Shown in pieces: positions 1-12,344 of a stretch of DNA of 64,000 bases (the first letter of the stretch is position 1; each line of letters opens with the position of its first letter). The DNA is from Daphnia pulex (taxonomy: Eukaryota; Arthropoda; Branchiopoda; Diplostraca; Daphniidae). The stretch spans positions 10,726,001 through 10,790,000 of the forward strand of contig NC_060024.1 in NCBI RefSeq assembly GCF_021134715.1, written 5' to 3'. The translations under genes were made by a program, and so were the position numbers. The notes under the pieces are model-generated. The model did not search any database. It saw nothing but the letters and a program-made list of their open reading frames with translations, and was not told the origin of the DNA.

Positions 1-43
1 TTTCTTCAGATTTTTAACTTGTGAAATTCTTTTCGGTTCAGGT

Positions 44-270
44 GCGACGAAATGGCGTCAAACGAATCGTCCGATCCAAGGTCCAAAAAGTTACCGGTAT
101 CGAAGGAAGTACAGGAAGTTCGCCATGATGGATTGAGGATCTGATGACACGTCACCCAATATTACGACATTCCAATTGCGCGGGTCCCAATCTGGAAGAA
201 ACTTTGGCTAAACGCGGTTAACTGTTTAGAAAGAATTTTTTTTTTTTCAATCAACGAATAAAAATCTCAT
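44..270 (+). CDS. Possible terminal exon of a gene entering from the left
   Basis: A pyrimidine-rich stretch ending in CAG at 41-43 looks like a splice acceptor. The bases after it are open in all three frames for about 85-110 bases, so the frame cannot be chosen. An AATAAA at 256-261 would suit the 3' end of a plus-strand transcript converging on the adhesion gene. No protein family is recognisable, and the rest of the gene lies outside the window. It could equally be non-coding. Confidence 0.3.
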
Positions 271-1695
271 TCTAGATGACAGTTGTATGTTTGGCATCAC
301 GGAAATATTACACAGCTAATGATATTAAAATAAAAAAAATGAAAAAATAAAAACTACACGCATATCATAATAATTAAATGATGAGAACCCAAAGTTATTT
401 TTATCAAAATGTGGTGTACAGCCGGAAGTGTGGGAAATATAAGGAAACATAAAAAAAGAAATTTTTTGACATGTACATAAATTTAAAAAAACCCAAGGTT
501 ACGTAAGGATAATGCAAAATTCCGCAATCTCTCTTTCTCAAAAAAAAGAAAGAAAAATCTAAATTTATACCAAATGAGTATCTGTTTGTTTTTTTCAATA
601 CCGTATGCAAATTGTATGCATTATGCACATCGACGTCGGTTCTTTTTCACTTGAAAAAGAAAAATGAAGGAAACCAATACTCGAAGGTAATCATATCGTT
701 TCTTGCCGTCCAGTTTTTGAATTCAAATTATCATTCAAAATCTACGAAACGGGATCAATTTTCATCGTAGAATAAAAAAGGAAAGCGAACAGAGTCGAGG
801 GATCAAAAGTAATTTGAACATTGTACATCCCCCGCTGTATATTCCCCCCCCCCCAACACACCAGTAAACTTTGACTTTTTAAAATACAAAAACCAAAGAT
901 TATGTCATCAAACGCGTCAAAAGCCATGTAATATTAAGGACTGAGCTGAGGAGGGACGATTGGGGCAAAGGTAGAGAGTAGGAGCTGCTAAATCCTTGCC
1001 ATTCGATATACTTAGTTTATAGGTGTCTACCTGGGGGGCTTCTCGAAGGAAATGCTAAACACACACGTAAAGCCATAGAGATATAAAGTTGGAGGAACTG
1101 GTATAAGGGGGAGGATGAGAGAACGGCCACTCAATATTATTCTAATTAGCGCACAATATTTCTGGAACCGAGGGTTATTATATAAGAGGAAAAGAAAAAA
1201 TATGTACAAAAAGATTACTATCATCTTTAAAAAAAAATCTTATCAGGCCCCAATGAAAGAAATATATGAATCAAAATTAAAATTTTTAAAAATTCGGCTT
1301 TTTATTTTGTTTGAAAAAACTTATATCAGCGCTGGCCTCCCTTAATTTGATTTTTTTTGTTTTTATTTTTATTATTTTTATTTTAATTTTCTTTACAAAC
1401 TGATTGAGAGAGATGTGTGACGAGTAAAAAAAAATGAGTCGGGGGAATAAAATGGAGTCCTCAAACTCAAAACTCCTCATGATAGAAAAAAAAGAGTTTA
1501 AACTTAATTCCCTCCGTTATTTTGTTTTACTTGGAAAAAAGAAAGAAAGTAAATTCGAATTGATAAGAACGGCTTTTGTATGTATAGCTGGGGGGCTGGG
1601 CAACGGTTGCGAAGGAGAATTTTCCCTTTTATCTTTTGAAATATTTCTAGAATAAGAAATAAAATAAAATAAAATAAAAAAATGGTAACTCGTAT
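271..1695 (-). other. 3' flank and probable 3' UTR of the Ig-domain adhesion gene
   Basis: No coding sequence is supportable here. The stretch is A/T-rich with many poly-A and poly-T runs. On the minus strand, AATAAA-like signals lie just after the stop (the A/T-rich repeat near 1655-1680) and near 1360-1380. The 3' end of the adhesion-gene transcript is therefore probably between about 1350 and 1690. Confidence 0.4.
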
Positions 1696-4600
1696 TTAGA
1701 TGTAGATGTTGGCGGACGCCAGTGCGGCGATCAATAGAGTGAGGAGCGAGTGACAGAGTAGCTGCTGCTGGGCCGGAGCTGAGTTGAGAACGGGCACGGC
1801 CGCGGCTACGAGTTTCTTGGTTTTCTCGACCTGGACGTCGGCGTAGTCTCCGGTGCCGGCCGCAGTGCGTGCTGCAACCCTCACTTCGTAAGTCGTATCC
1901 TGCTGCATTCCGGCGACTCTGTACGGCTGGCTGGGCACTGTTTTATGTCATCAAGTTAACGACAAAAACAAGAAAAAACAAAACACACACAGACGGATTT
2001 AGGCATTAGAATCTGAAACTTTTTCCCAGCTGATGTAGTAGAAACGAATGGTAAATGCTATGCGGATTGACTTGAGCGGATGAGAGGAAGTGCAACGATG
2101 AATAATAATATCAGTTTCCAAGTTTGCCTTTTTCTTACTTCTTTCGAATTCTTTTTCTTGTGCCCGGCTCCACTCCTGGGACGCTTGTTTGAACTGCACC
2201 ACGTAGCCGGTCACGTCCATTGGATTCCGGACGCCAGCGTCCTGACCTCGATCCGAGACCACGTCCGATTCTTCAATCTCCAAAACGAAACTATCCGGGT
2301 GTGTAATCTAGCGGAATGACAAACAAGTATATCAAGGATGAGGGGCTATCATTAGTCACGATGTCACGAACGCCACAATATTGATTGCATTAGTCAGATA
2401 CACTAGGTTGGATCCTTCCGCTCTATAGAGTTCCCGGAAGTCAAACTATTATTTATTATTATTCCTGAACTGCGATCCGCAGCGGAGTAGAGAGAGAAAC
2501 TGACTTTGATTTTGAAAGTAGGAGCTGAGGGTTTGGTGGCCTGTTCCAGGACGATGACGCGGGCCATGGTGCCCAGCATGTTGGTGGCCCGGCACTCGTA
2601 GTCGCCAAAGACGGACTCGTCGTAAATGTAAAGTTGGAGCGAGCTGTGATGATCCGAATTGAAGATCTGGACGTCGTCGCTGGGATGCAGCGTCTTGTTG
2701 TCCTTGATCCAAATGAAATCGGCGCCGGGCTCGGCCACGGCCGAGCACGTCATGTTGACAGTGCCGCCAATAAAACCATAAGCTTCTTTGGTGTGATCCT
2801 TGAACCAACGTGGTTCGTCTGCACGACACGACACGAAAGAAAAATAAAATTGAATGAAAGAAGGAAGAAAAATCAATAACGCGGGAGCTGAAAAAGAGAC
2901 TCACGTTGAATTTTCAAAGTGATGTTCATCTCCCTGAAGTCGGCAATCATCGGATTGGACTGCGTAGCTCTGCAGACGTAGAGTCCGCCGTCATCCAGCG
3001 TCACTTCCTTGATGTTGAGATTGTTATCGATTACCTTGTGGCGCGGCGCTGTGGATAAGAAAAATAGAAAAGAAAATGAGAAAATAGAAGAATTAAATGT
3101 TGAATCGACTATTAACGAGAAAATCACGCCTCCATCACAGACGGTATATATTGGTGATTTACTAGGCTCTCTATCTCTATTTATAGATCACGATTTTCTT
3201 TTGCTTTCGTTTTTCTCTTCCGGCGGGGAGGGTCATCTAGGAAATTGATTGTTTGTGTTTTTGGGTTATTCGGGATCCCCTGCGTGACAACGGCCCATCC
3301 CTGTCGATATCCTCCACAACAAAAACAGCAGCTAGCGCCAGCCACCCCAGAAAAATAAAGAAGAGAGACTTTCTTCTTCTTCTTCTTCTATCAAACAAAT
3401 GAAAGTCTCTATCTCCTCATAACAGACTTGTCCAAATGGGGGGTCTGCGGGACCGACGTTATAAGACCGGAAAACACACCGGAACCAAGACCTCTCTCTA
3501 ACAACGTTTGCTGGTTCTCCTCCGGATGCTTCGGGGTGGTGGGGGGAGAGAAAAACCCCAACTTGTTTGCTGACGGACATTACAACAAACAGACGGGGAA
3601 TCGATGCTATATACTCAGCTGCAGCTGCACAGCTGTACACAAAAACAATTCTATGTGGAAAGGGGAGATGATGATTTGGTGAGATTTACATGGTCGGAGG
3701 GATCGTCCACGAACTTTCCAGGTCGTCGTGACGACGGGATCGCCGCCGACGTCGCAGCGGATCGTGAAATCCATTCCCTCGGTGGCGTATTGAACGCTGG
3801 CCGTTTCTCCGAAACTCAGCGGCTCTGTGGAAGAAATAAAAGGACAAATGTAATTTGAATTTCCCGGGTTGATGTGTAATTGAAATGATTTACTAAAGAC
3901 GGAGAGCGTGAATTTCTTCTCAACTTCCTGTCCTCTGACGGACGCCTTGCACGAATAATCGCCTTGATTCTTCTTCCGGATGGTTTCGAAGACCAGGTCC
4001 AATCCGTCCTCTTTCTCCTCCACGTGAATCCTTTCAAATTTAATTCGAATTTTAAGTGCATTACAATTAAAGTTGATTTTGGGTCGTTGCTTTAGCGCGG
4101 TCGAGAGTGGATTGAGTTTGTTTTTGTTTTTTTATTATCTTACTTTCCGGATGTGGGCGTGATGTCTCCGTCGCCCACTTTGGTCCAGACGATTTTTTCG
4201 GCTCCCGGTGCTTTGCACGAGACGAAGTAACTCTGATTGGCGAAGACGGCCACCGTCGGGTTGCTGGGCGCCAGCCAGATGCTGGCACCCCCTCCGGACT
4301 GCTCACCCAACGTCACTCCCAATCCTTTTTTCAATACACATAGAAAGAAGAAGAAGGAAAAACAAAAATAAAATAAAAAAGATGGTGGAGGATCTCATTA
4401 GGAAACACATTGGCAACATCATTGGAGATTGATGATCCATCACCAATCATCAACTTCTTTTTCTCAAGATCAAGAGAAAAATATCCAATCTATGTAGTAA
4501 GGCGGCCAATGTCTCAAAGTTATGAAAGTATAGAGATATACCACAGCAGGGGGAGGGGGATGACTTTTGATTATTACATCCCATCGATTTTTGTGCGCAC

Positions 4601-7600
4601 TCATCAAATATAGTACTAGTATATCTATCCCGACGAATATCTCCGGGAAACCATATCAAAGATGGACTGGAAGATATGATTAGAAACAAGATGGTCGGCT
4701 ATACATGCGGTCTGCCGAAACAAAAAAAAAACAGATTTTCCCATCGATTTTGTCGTGAGTGGGAGAAGAGTCGGGAAAAAAACTAAAACAAATGAAACCA
4801 CGACGGGAAAGAAACAAAAAAGATCTGCGTATATATATCTATAGACCTTCTGTTACATTATAGATATATGAATGGAGGGGGGTAGAATCGATTGCTGATG
4901 TCTGCCCGGATAACTTTGGAAGAAAAAACACGTTCCGCATGACAGCAGCAGCAGCAGCTCAGACTATATCTAAAACAGTTTCTATTTTATTCGAGCTCTG
5001 TGTGTGTGTGTCTAGTTAGAACATTTCTCCTTTATAACACGCCATCCATCCATCATGGGAAAAGGAGGAGGGGGGCCGGGTATGGCCGGGTAAATAATGG
5101 AAAACTCAAACAAGAAAAAGGAGTAGTGAAAAATGTATAGACGAGCGCTGCTGGGAAAATAATAAAAAAGTTTTTTTTCCTTCTTTTCCGGTCTGTGCGA
5201 TATCGCACGTCGACTCACTCCAGAGTGTCTGTTTGTTTTCACGCATTAAACAGCGGACGGAATCAATAAAAACATTGGCAGCTCGGTCGGATAGATGTGA
5301 GTCTACATCTTAATTCAATTCCGTGTGTTAGACGACAAATAAATCAATCGATTAGAAAAGGAACGACGACGGCGGCGGAATTCCGCTATATAGCTCGGCT
5401 TCCTTATTGGTTGGCTCTCTATTTCAGCAGATGGGTTGTGTTGTTTATCTCGATGCGACCCGGAGAGTCGCCAGACTGATATTATATCAAGAAAAAGGAA
5501 AAAGAAAATAAAGAAAAAAAGGTTATTTCTTCTTCCGGTGGCAATCGAACGGAATGGAGCCAGGATCCGGTTCCGATTATCGGCTGGGGCGGCGCAAAAG
5601 AGGCGAAAAGGCGACTGCTGGAACGACTCCTAGAGACGCTCTTCTTCTTCTTCTTCTCAGACTGAATCTATAAGGGAAAAAGGAGAGAGCCATCTAACAA
5701 GGCAGCAGCTGAGAAGATCGGGGCCGTTCAAGTGAGCAGCGGCACACGCCAACCAACTCGTCGTCCTTGGCATCCAGCCAGCCAATCCGCACAACATCGG
5801 GCGACTACTACGGCGGCGGCTGGAAGAGAAGAGCTAAACGCCTTGACGAGTACCAACTCGAGCGTGTATTATGTTGGAACCACCGCCACGACGTCGACGA
5901 CGACGGCCGGGAACGTGTTTGTTGACCGGAGAGAAACTCGCCAACTCTTTTTCCATCAACCCCTTCCCCCCCACAAAACAACAACAACAACAACAACGGC
6001 ATAAATTCAGTTCTACAAAACAATCGAGATTGAGGGGGGGGGGTTTCGACGCCAATAATCCCGCGTGATTTGAAAACGACCAACGGTGTCCCGTCATGTT
6101 TGATCCCCAGGAGCTGCTGCTGCTGTGTGCACTGGTATTTGTTGGTTCTACACGTCAGTGGTTTGACATTTAGACTTGCATATTAAATTCCCCACCAGGT
6201 TTTTTGGGAACCGAACACAACAGAACAGCAACAACATCCCGGCAAAGTCGTTATCTCCGGATGCCCGGAGGAATATCTAGTATAGTATAGGCGCGATGGG
6301 CGGAGCAGCACATCACGGCAGCTGCCGTGAAATCTTTATTAATACTCCCGCGCCTCCGTTTGACATTTGAAACAGCCCTTGAGGCAAAATAATGGATACT
6401 ACTACGACACACTGCCAGCATGTGAAGACTTGACCTTTGAACTGGTTGAGTTATATAGAAAGGTCGTCGTGTCTGATTATTAGCGGGTGAAAGAGTTCAA
6501 ACGCCCCATGGCACATATAATAATAATAATACGTGTGTGGGCCTTGGCTGTGTGCTATATGGCTGGCCTTAGATTTTCTGTGTCAACCGGACGTTAACCA
6601 ATCAGCCTCCACAAGTCGGACACACACAATAGGGTATACACAATGTCGAACAACGCACACGGGGACCTTATTTTTTGAAGGCCTTACATCAACCTGGGAA
6701 ATGTGTCTAAAAAGCCCAATCCAATTAACTTGCAGTAAGGATTTGACTGGGCTCTCAAAAGTTCTTCAAGTAGTTGATTATAATGTACTTTACACGGGCT
6801 CATTTCAACCATATTTCGGGGAAACATACACCGCTGAGAGGGTGGATCACGTGTACTTGGACTCTTACAAAGTCTAGGGCCAATCTCATTTTGGGGGGAG
6901 GGTGAATAGCTGGTGGCGAAAAAGGGAGGCCGAGGTACGTACAGGAGCATAGAGGCCCAGCCTATATAGTCTCTCGGTTTGGTGTGTAAGGTTATTGATC
7001 TTTTTCCATCCCTATAGCAGCCAGCTTCCGACGCCAGGCGTCACTCTCTATTCTTCCTGTATAGATATTGTCTGATATTATTATATACTATAGTTTCGAC
7101 GGCCCAAACTTTGCTCTTTCACACTCTCTAACTTTATTTTGAGATTCGCCTTCTATACTGCGTTCGTCACGCTCTTCACTTTTCACTCGCGCGCTATCAA
7201 CGATGATTATTTATTGCCCAGTGTCGGAGATTTGATCCACGAGCCAGTGAATGTGTGTGTCTGCCACAATCGAAAACAAAGTGCGACCGACAAAATATAT
7301 CCCAGCAAGTTTTGATTTTATTATTTTTCCTTCTGCCTCGGTTTCAGCTGGACAAGGGAAAATGTTTCTGACGCCCAGCCATTCATCACAGCCGCACCGG
7401 ATAGTCAGCCGACCGTAAAGACGTTACGTAATTGAATACAAAATAAATAGTAGATACTATGTAACAAATCATCAAGACCTGATTTGATTTTCACTTTGGA
7501 ATAGATATTTTTTTTGTGGAGGGGGGACGTTAACTAATGGATCAAAAGAAAAAAAAAGGGGCTCGTGTTAATACCTCCCCTGCTGTTACCAAGAGAGTGT

Positions 7601-10600
7601 GGGGGTGAGGCTATTAAATGATCATCATCTGCTGTGCTGGCCAATATCGATTTCTCCTCTTTTTTTTCGCAATTAGTTACGGATTTGCTGGGAGCAGAAT
7701 TGGCCTCCCATGCGCGAGGGGAGATTGACGATTGCGCGGCAAAGCGCAGCGATTGCGACAGATGGTCGCCATGGCAACCGCCGTTTGAAAATATATACAT
7801 TTATTCCAATCAAATATAATGACTCTCTCACGTGTATAGCTCTTCAAAAAAGGAACAGCCAACAGCAGCACACCCTGCAAAAATAATAGTCGAGAGATAC
7901 GCCCGGTTGCGGCTCATCACTGGGCCGCCGCGTGTTACACGTCACTGTCGTCAGGAGCACCCGCAATGTCTCCCTCCGGCTGTGTCTGCGTTGTATATTG
8001 TGTGCACTAAATAATGGTCGACCAGCGCGGCACACGCTTCCTGATTTCAAAAAACCTTATTCTATACAGTACGTACGTACACTATGTATGTATGTATCGC
8101 TCCCAAAATGTAGGCAACAATACACAACGGCCGTTTTCCGACAGCGACAACAATAAACGACACGCGTTCTCTACACATGCTGGACCCCCCCTCCTTTCCT
8201 TTGGTTGACTGGGTGGCGGTTCAACCCCAAAGTGTGGGGGGAGGGGGGGGACACACGCATGTGAAATGGACGTCAAATTCGAATGGATGGAGAGACAATT
8301 GGGGATATACTCGTTTGTTGCTGGCGAATGCCCGACTTGATTTTCAATATAGTCAACCGAGTAGCTAGTCGACTCGATCCATCATCCATCCATGAATGCA
8401 TCCAGACAGCAGCACAACTCTAGCGCGGGACGTAAATAACAATATGTTTGATTGGTCATTGACCCGTCATTAAATCATATATAAGAGCGAGAAAGGGGGG
8501 ACTTTTTCTTAACTTCCTTCCGCAGCAACTCCGCCAGTTCCGGCGACCTTAAGAGTCGACTGCTGTGATTATTAGGACGTTGATAATAATAATAATAATA
8601 TCAAATTACATTTGTTTGAACCTGGCGCGCTCAAGAGAGAAAAGTCAAAGAAAGACAAAAGCGGATCAAAAGTATAGTCGGGCGATTATTTGATTACAGA
8701 GAAGAATTGTACGGTCCTTTATTACATCCACCACGTCTAAAAGTCACGTCTATTTTCGGCTTTCGCTGCTGGCCTTGATGGACACAATGGCAACCATTTT
8801 CTCCTCCAACTTCCTTTCGACTCAAGTGGGAAAATAACGCCGGGGTAATACTATAGCACTAGGAAAGGGAAATAAGCGGATGCCAAAAGTTCTCCTAGTA
8901 GTAGATCTAATATTCCTTTTAACCATATAAATGCGGACGCCGCGGTGGGTTCACTCTCCTTCTTTTCTATATATATGCCACTTGATTTCACGCTCAATGA
9001 CTCGACGACTCAAAACTGCTGGCAGTTAAGCAGGGCAACCCTCCCGCTATTCGAGTGCTGCCCGTTTCGGAAGTACTTTGGAAATACGCAAACGTCAACC
9101 CGAAAATAATAATAAGAAGAGAATCGATATGCGGCGCCGCGGGGTTTTTTCTTCTTTCTATCCCATTTTCAAATGGATTTCGTGATGTTGGCCCATCAAC
9201 ATTTCACGACCGCATTTGTACCGTAGGGTTTTTTTTTTCTTTTCCTTTACGACTCTTGAAATTTTCGACGAGGTTTGAACCATTTTTTAGATGCCAGTCA
9301 ATCACGAAAGTCCTTTTTCCTCATCCCAAACGATGTCTCCTAATAATAAGCCGTGCGCACAAATTTGAAATGGTAATTCATTATATGAACTGTAATAGAC
9401 CTACGGATCGAATTTAAAGCGCTGAGAGCACGTCCCCCCAGCCTGCCCGGTAATCAGACACTGTAGCGAGAGCCTAAGAGACGACAACATATATCACGAG
9501 ACCAAGAAAAAATGTCTGCGGCTAAACTTTCTCTCGTTTCCCGTCGTTACCAAATGAAAAAAAGTTATGAGATTCTTCTTCCCCTCGTTGAGACATGTGT
9601 GAAACCTGAACTGTAGTAGAACAAACTTCATTTGAAAATGCCTAGTCATAATAAAAAGCCGAAGAAGAAAAGAAGTTGCGGTCGCACGCGTGTCTGCAGT
9701 CGATTATTTCCTATTTCTCTCTGTAGGCCGCGGCCGAAGGCCATCACAGGGCGGCCCTGGAAAACTGTGCACCGGGGAATTCAACAGTGCAACACACCAG
9801 CTGAGAAACTAGCTTTTTCCTAGGATCTTCTCTTTCTTATGTAATAATAATAGAGACTCTGTCTGGTTTCCTCATCATCGATTCGCTTGCTAGTCCGTTG
9901 GGAAAGGGGGTCGAGCTTGTCTCATCATTTATGACGGATACATATAAAAGCATCATTCTTTTTTCTGCTGCTCCTGGGCGCCCAGTGACGAGGTTCTAGT
10001 ATATTCCCGTAAGTCCCGCGAAAAAGTATGGCGATCGATCCCGCGCAGCACCCGAAAAGAAAAGAAAAAAGGGTTTTTTTTCTTTTTTCTTAGTTCTTGT
10101 TTATTCTTTTCGACTGAAAAGATATGGCGAGCCTAATATAAAAATACAACCGCAACCAACGTCGGGGTTGAAAAGTCCCCCCCCCCCCCACCACTAACTA
10201 ATAAAAAGAATAAAAAGAAAAAAAAGTTCCGGTGTGTTTTTCTTATATGACAGGACGACAATCACGTGTGTTTATAGTCTGATTTTTCCTCCTCCTGTTG
10301 TTGGTTGGATTGTTATTATAGTATACACAGCTAACCCCCCTTTTTTCCCAGGATATATCAAAAGGGCGGTAGAAGCTGAGTCATAGAGAGCCCCACCACC
10401 ACCCCACCAGAGTTGGTATAGAGAAAAAAAGGAACAACTTGTTATAAGAGAGAGAGACGCATCGATCGTTTTCATGCATAAAAGAATACAACGACGCATA
10501 TAGCAGCAGCCCAACAGCCAAAAGGCAAAAGTTCTTTTTTTTGTGTTGTCTAGAGAGGCTCACTCTTTTAGATAGATATATATTTTCTGTGCGCTCGTCT

Positions 10601-11482
10601 AGAACGGTGTGGAAAGATGAAATTATCGATCGGTAGCTACTACATGGTTAAAAAGAATCAAAAAAAGGCTGGCATTAAAGGCCCTTGATTACATTGAAAG
10701 GAAAAATGTTGATTGAAAAGCTCTCGTGTGACATTTAACTTTTCAATTTGTGTTTTCTTGTGTCTCCGATATCATTAAAGGCTCAATCAAATAACATAAA
10801 AAAGCTCTTTTTTTAAAAAATAAACTATTCGACTTGAATGTCGAATCGAAAATGGATAAGGTCACGTGAACCGTTGGACATTGTCATCGATCTTAGACGA
10901 AGGAAGAGATGGGGGGAAGAAGGAGAAGTTGGATGGCCGCGTTTGAAATCTTGTAATAGCCGACACTCTCGGGCGACACAAACGAGCGACGCCTTTTGTG
11001 TAACTATATAGGAAGAGGATGTTGCCAGTTGACCATTTCTGTGCAACTCTTATTGAGTTAGTTCTCTTTCGACTCGACGCTTTATTACAATGCACACAGA
11101 GAGAAAGAGAAAAGCTTTTTTTGAGCTTTGGCCCAGTTATATTCTCTGGCCCTCCGTCATTTTGGACGACCCCCATCGATCTCTTCTTTTACCCCCTAAA
11201 ACAAATTCACCATCTCCCCTTTGAAGACTCTCTGTGGATTTTGTCAACAAATCAAACGACTGCGACTCCCCCAACGGGGTCAAGAAAAGTCAAATCCAAT
11301 TTCCATGCAAAATTTCGTTTGTCCCTTTTTTCTCTTTTTGAAAAAAATTCGACGACGAATCGTCGGCAATTAACGGAGCATCAAAGAGACTGGGACTGGG
11401 TTATTTGACAGATGGGAATAAGCCAATGGTAAATGCAGTGCTCACCTGCCAGGAGGATCCAGGTGCAGCCGATTGGAAACAT
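1696..11482 (-). CDS. GPI-anchored Ig-superfamily adhesion protein, 3 Ig + 1 FN3 (wrapper/klingon/fasciclin-2-like)
   Basis: This is probably a cell-surface adhesion molecule of neurons or glia. Exons from 5' to 3': 11482-11446, 4324-4144, 4030-3894, 3824-3690, 3048-2905, 2818-2505, 2307-2139, 1937-1696. They join in frame to 452 residues. The start MFPIGCTWILLAG opens a signal peptide split by the first intron (7.1 kb). Three Ig domains follow (about residues 28-117, 118-211 and 212-316). Each has the paired cysteines, for example SYFVSC with DYSC, and NMTC with YECRA. One FN3 domain (about 317-425) ends in TYEVRVAARTAAGTGDY. A hydrophobic C-terminus with no cytoplasmic tail follows, which fits GPI attachment. 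Drosophila Wrapper and Klingon share this architecture, whereas Fasciclin II has five Ig and two FN3 domains. The exact orthologue is not assigned. The donor after exon 6 is GTCAGT, slightly off consensus. Confidence 0.88.
4325..11445 (-). other. First intron of the adhesion gene (7.1 kb)
   Basis: This large intron separates the signal-peptide start exon from the first Ig exon. It is rich in simple repeats: CTT runs near 5640, AAC near 5980, a C13 run near 10177-10189 and many TATATA stretches. A possible plus-strand exon with 5' UTR-like sequence lies at about 5640-6153 and is listed separately. Large first introns of adhesion genes often carry enhancers, but no specific site was identified here. 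Confidence 0.6.
6096..6153 (+). CDS. Orphan candidate first coding exon encoding a signal peptide
   Basis: An ATG at 6096 opens MFDPQELLLLCALVFVGST, a typical short n-region followed by a Leu-rich hydrophobic core. It ends at a possible donor, C|GTCAGT (exon end 6153, phase 1). The 450 bases upstream are rich in CAACAACA and CGACGACG, like the 5' UTR before the CRIM1-like gene at 54.8 kb. No matching second exon was found downstream on the plus strand. It could be the first exon of a gene with very long introns, an alternative start, or chance. Confidence 0.3.
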
Positions 11483-12267
11483 GTTGAAACTGGATGGGAT
11501 TGTTCCTGGGTATTAAGATGTTACTCGACGTCGAGAGAGGATTTAAACCCAATTCGCTATTAAATCGAGTGCGGTTTTCTTATTTTTTGGGTTGGTTCGA
11601 CGTGAATCTTCAATCCTTGTCCAAGTAGGAGGATTGGGACTTGTTACCTAAGAGAGAGACAAGAGAAAATAGGATTGTAACTTTTTACACACAGATTGAA
11701 TGTGATTTCGACGAGTGTGTCGTCTCGTTCATTTTAAATGGACACGGGGAAAACACAAAGGGAGACCGGTAATGTAATTACATCCGTATATATCTATCTA
11801 TAGTGTGTGTGCACACACACACAATGTGTAAGTGAACAAGAACCCCCCTCAATCCAAGTTTGCTGGGGTGGAAGAATTAGATTGCCAGCAGAGAGAGAGC
11901 CCCAACGGCTATACTACACACATACAAATGGAACTAGAGAGATGTGACACTTTGTGCAACCAGATTCTCCCGATCGACTCTGATTAAAAGCCAACAACGA
12001 CGAGTTTTGAATAACAAAGCAGAATGCAATTAAACCCCAAACACACCAATCACCTCGGGGATGGAAAACAACCACCACACGATAAAATGGACGTCGTCTG
12101 TTTTTCTTCTTTTCAGCAACACATTTGCACACTGGACGTTATAAAAAACACACTGAAATCACACTAGTGGAATTTGTTTTTTTTTTATATTTCCCAAATT
12201 GGCATCGAGTTGAACGGAAAAATCAAAGGAAAACGGGGAACGTTCGGCGTGGATCAGATCCTGGACG

Positions 12268-12274
12268 CGACTGA
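12268..12274 (-). promoter_or_regulatory. Candidate initiator for the adhesion gene
   Basis: The minus strand reads TCAGTCG, an arthropod-type initiator, about 790 bases upstream of the ATG at 11482. No TATA box lies about 30 bases before it. The surrounding GC-rich stretch (12220-12340) stands out from the A/T-rich neighbourhood. Transcript data would be needed to confirm it. Confidence 0.25.
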
Positions 12275-12344
12275 GCCGACAGCCGAGTGACTCTGGTCGT
12301 CACGAGGTGGCGATACCAGCGCCACCAAGCGGCCATTTTAATCA

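Noticed and set aside
5732-6004. 90-codon Thr-rich frame
   Set aside because: It comes from CAACAACA and CGACGACG repeats typical of a leader. A better start is the ATG at 6096 in another context.
11019-11408. 129-codon plus-strand frame beside the adhesion gene's first exon
   Set aside because: It has no domain or signal peptide, and its composition follows the local A/T-rich DNA. It lies within the adhesion gene's first intron.
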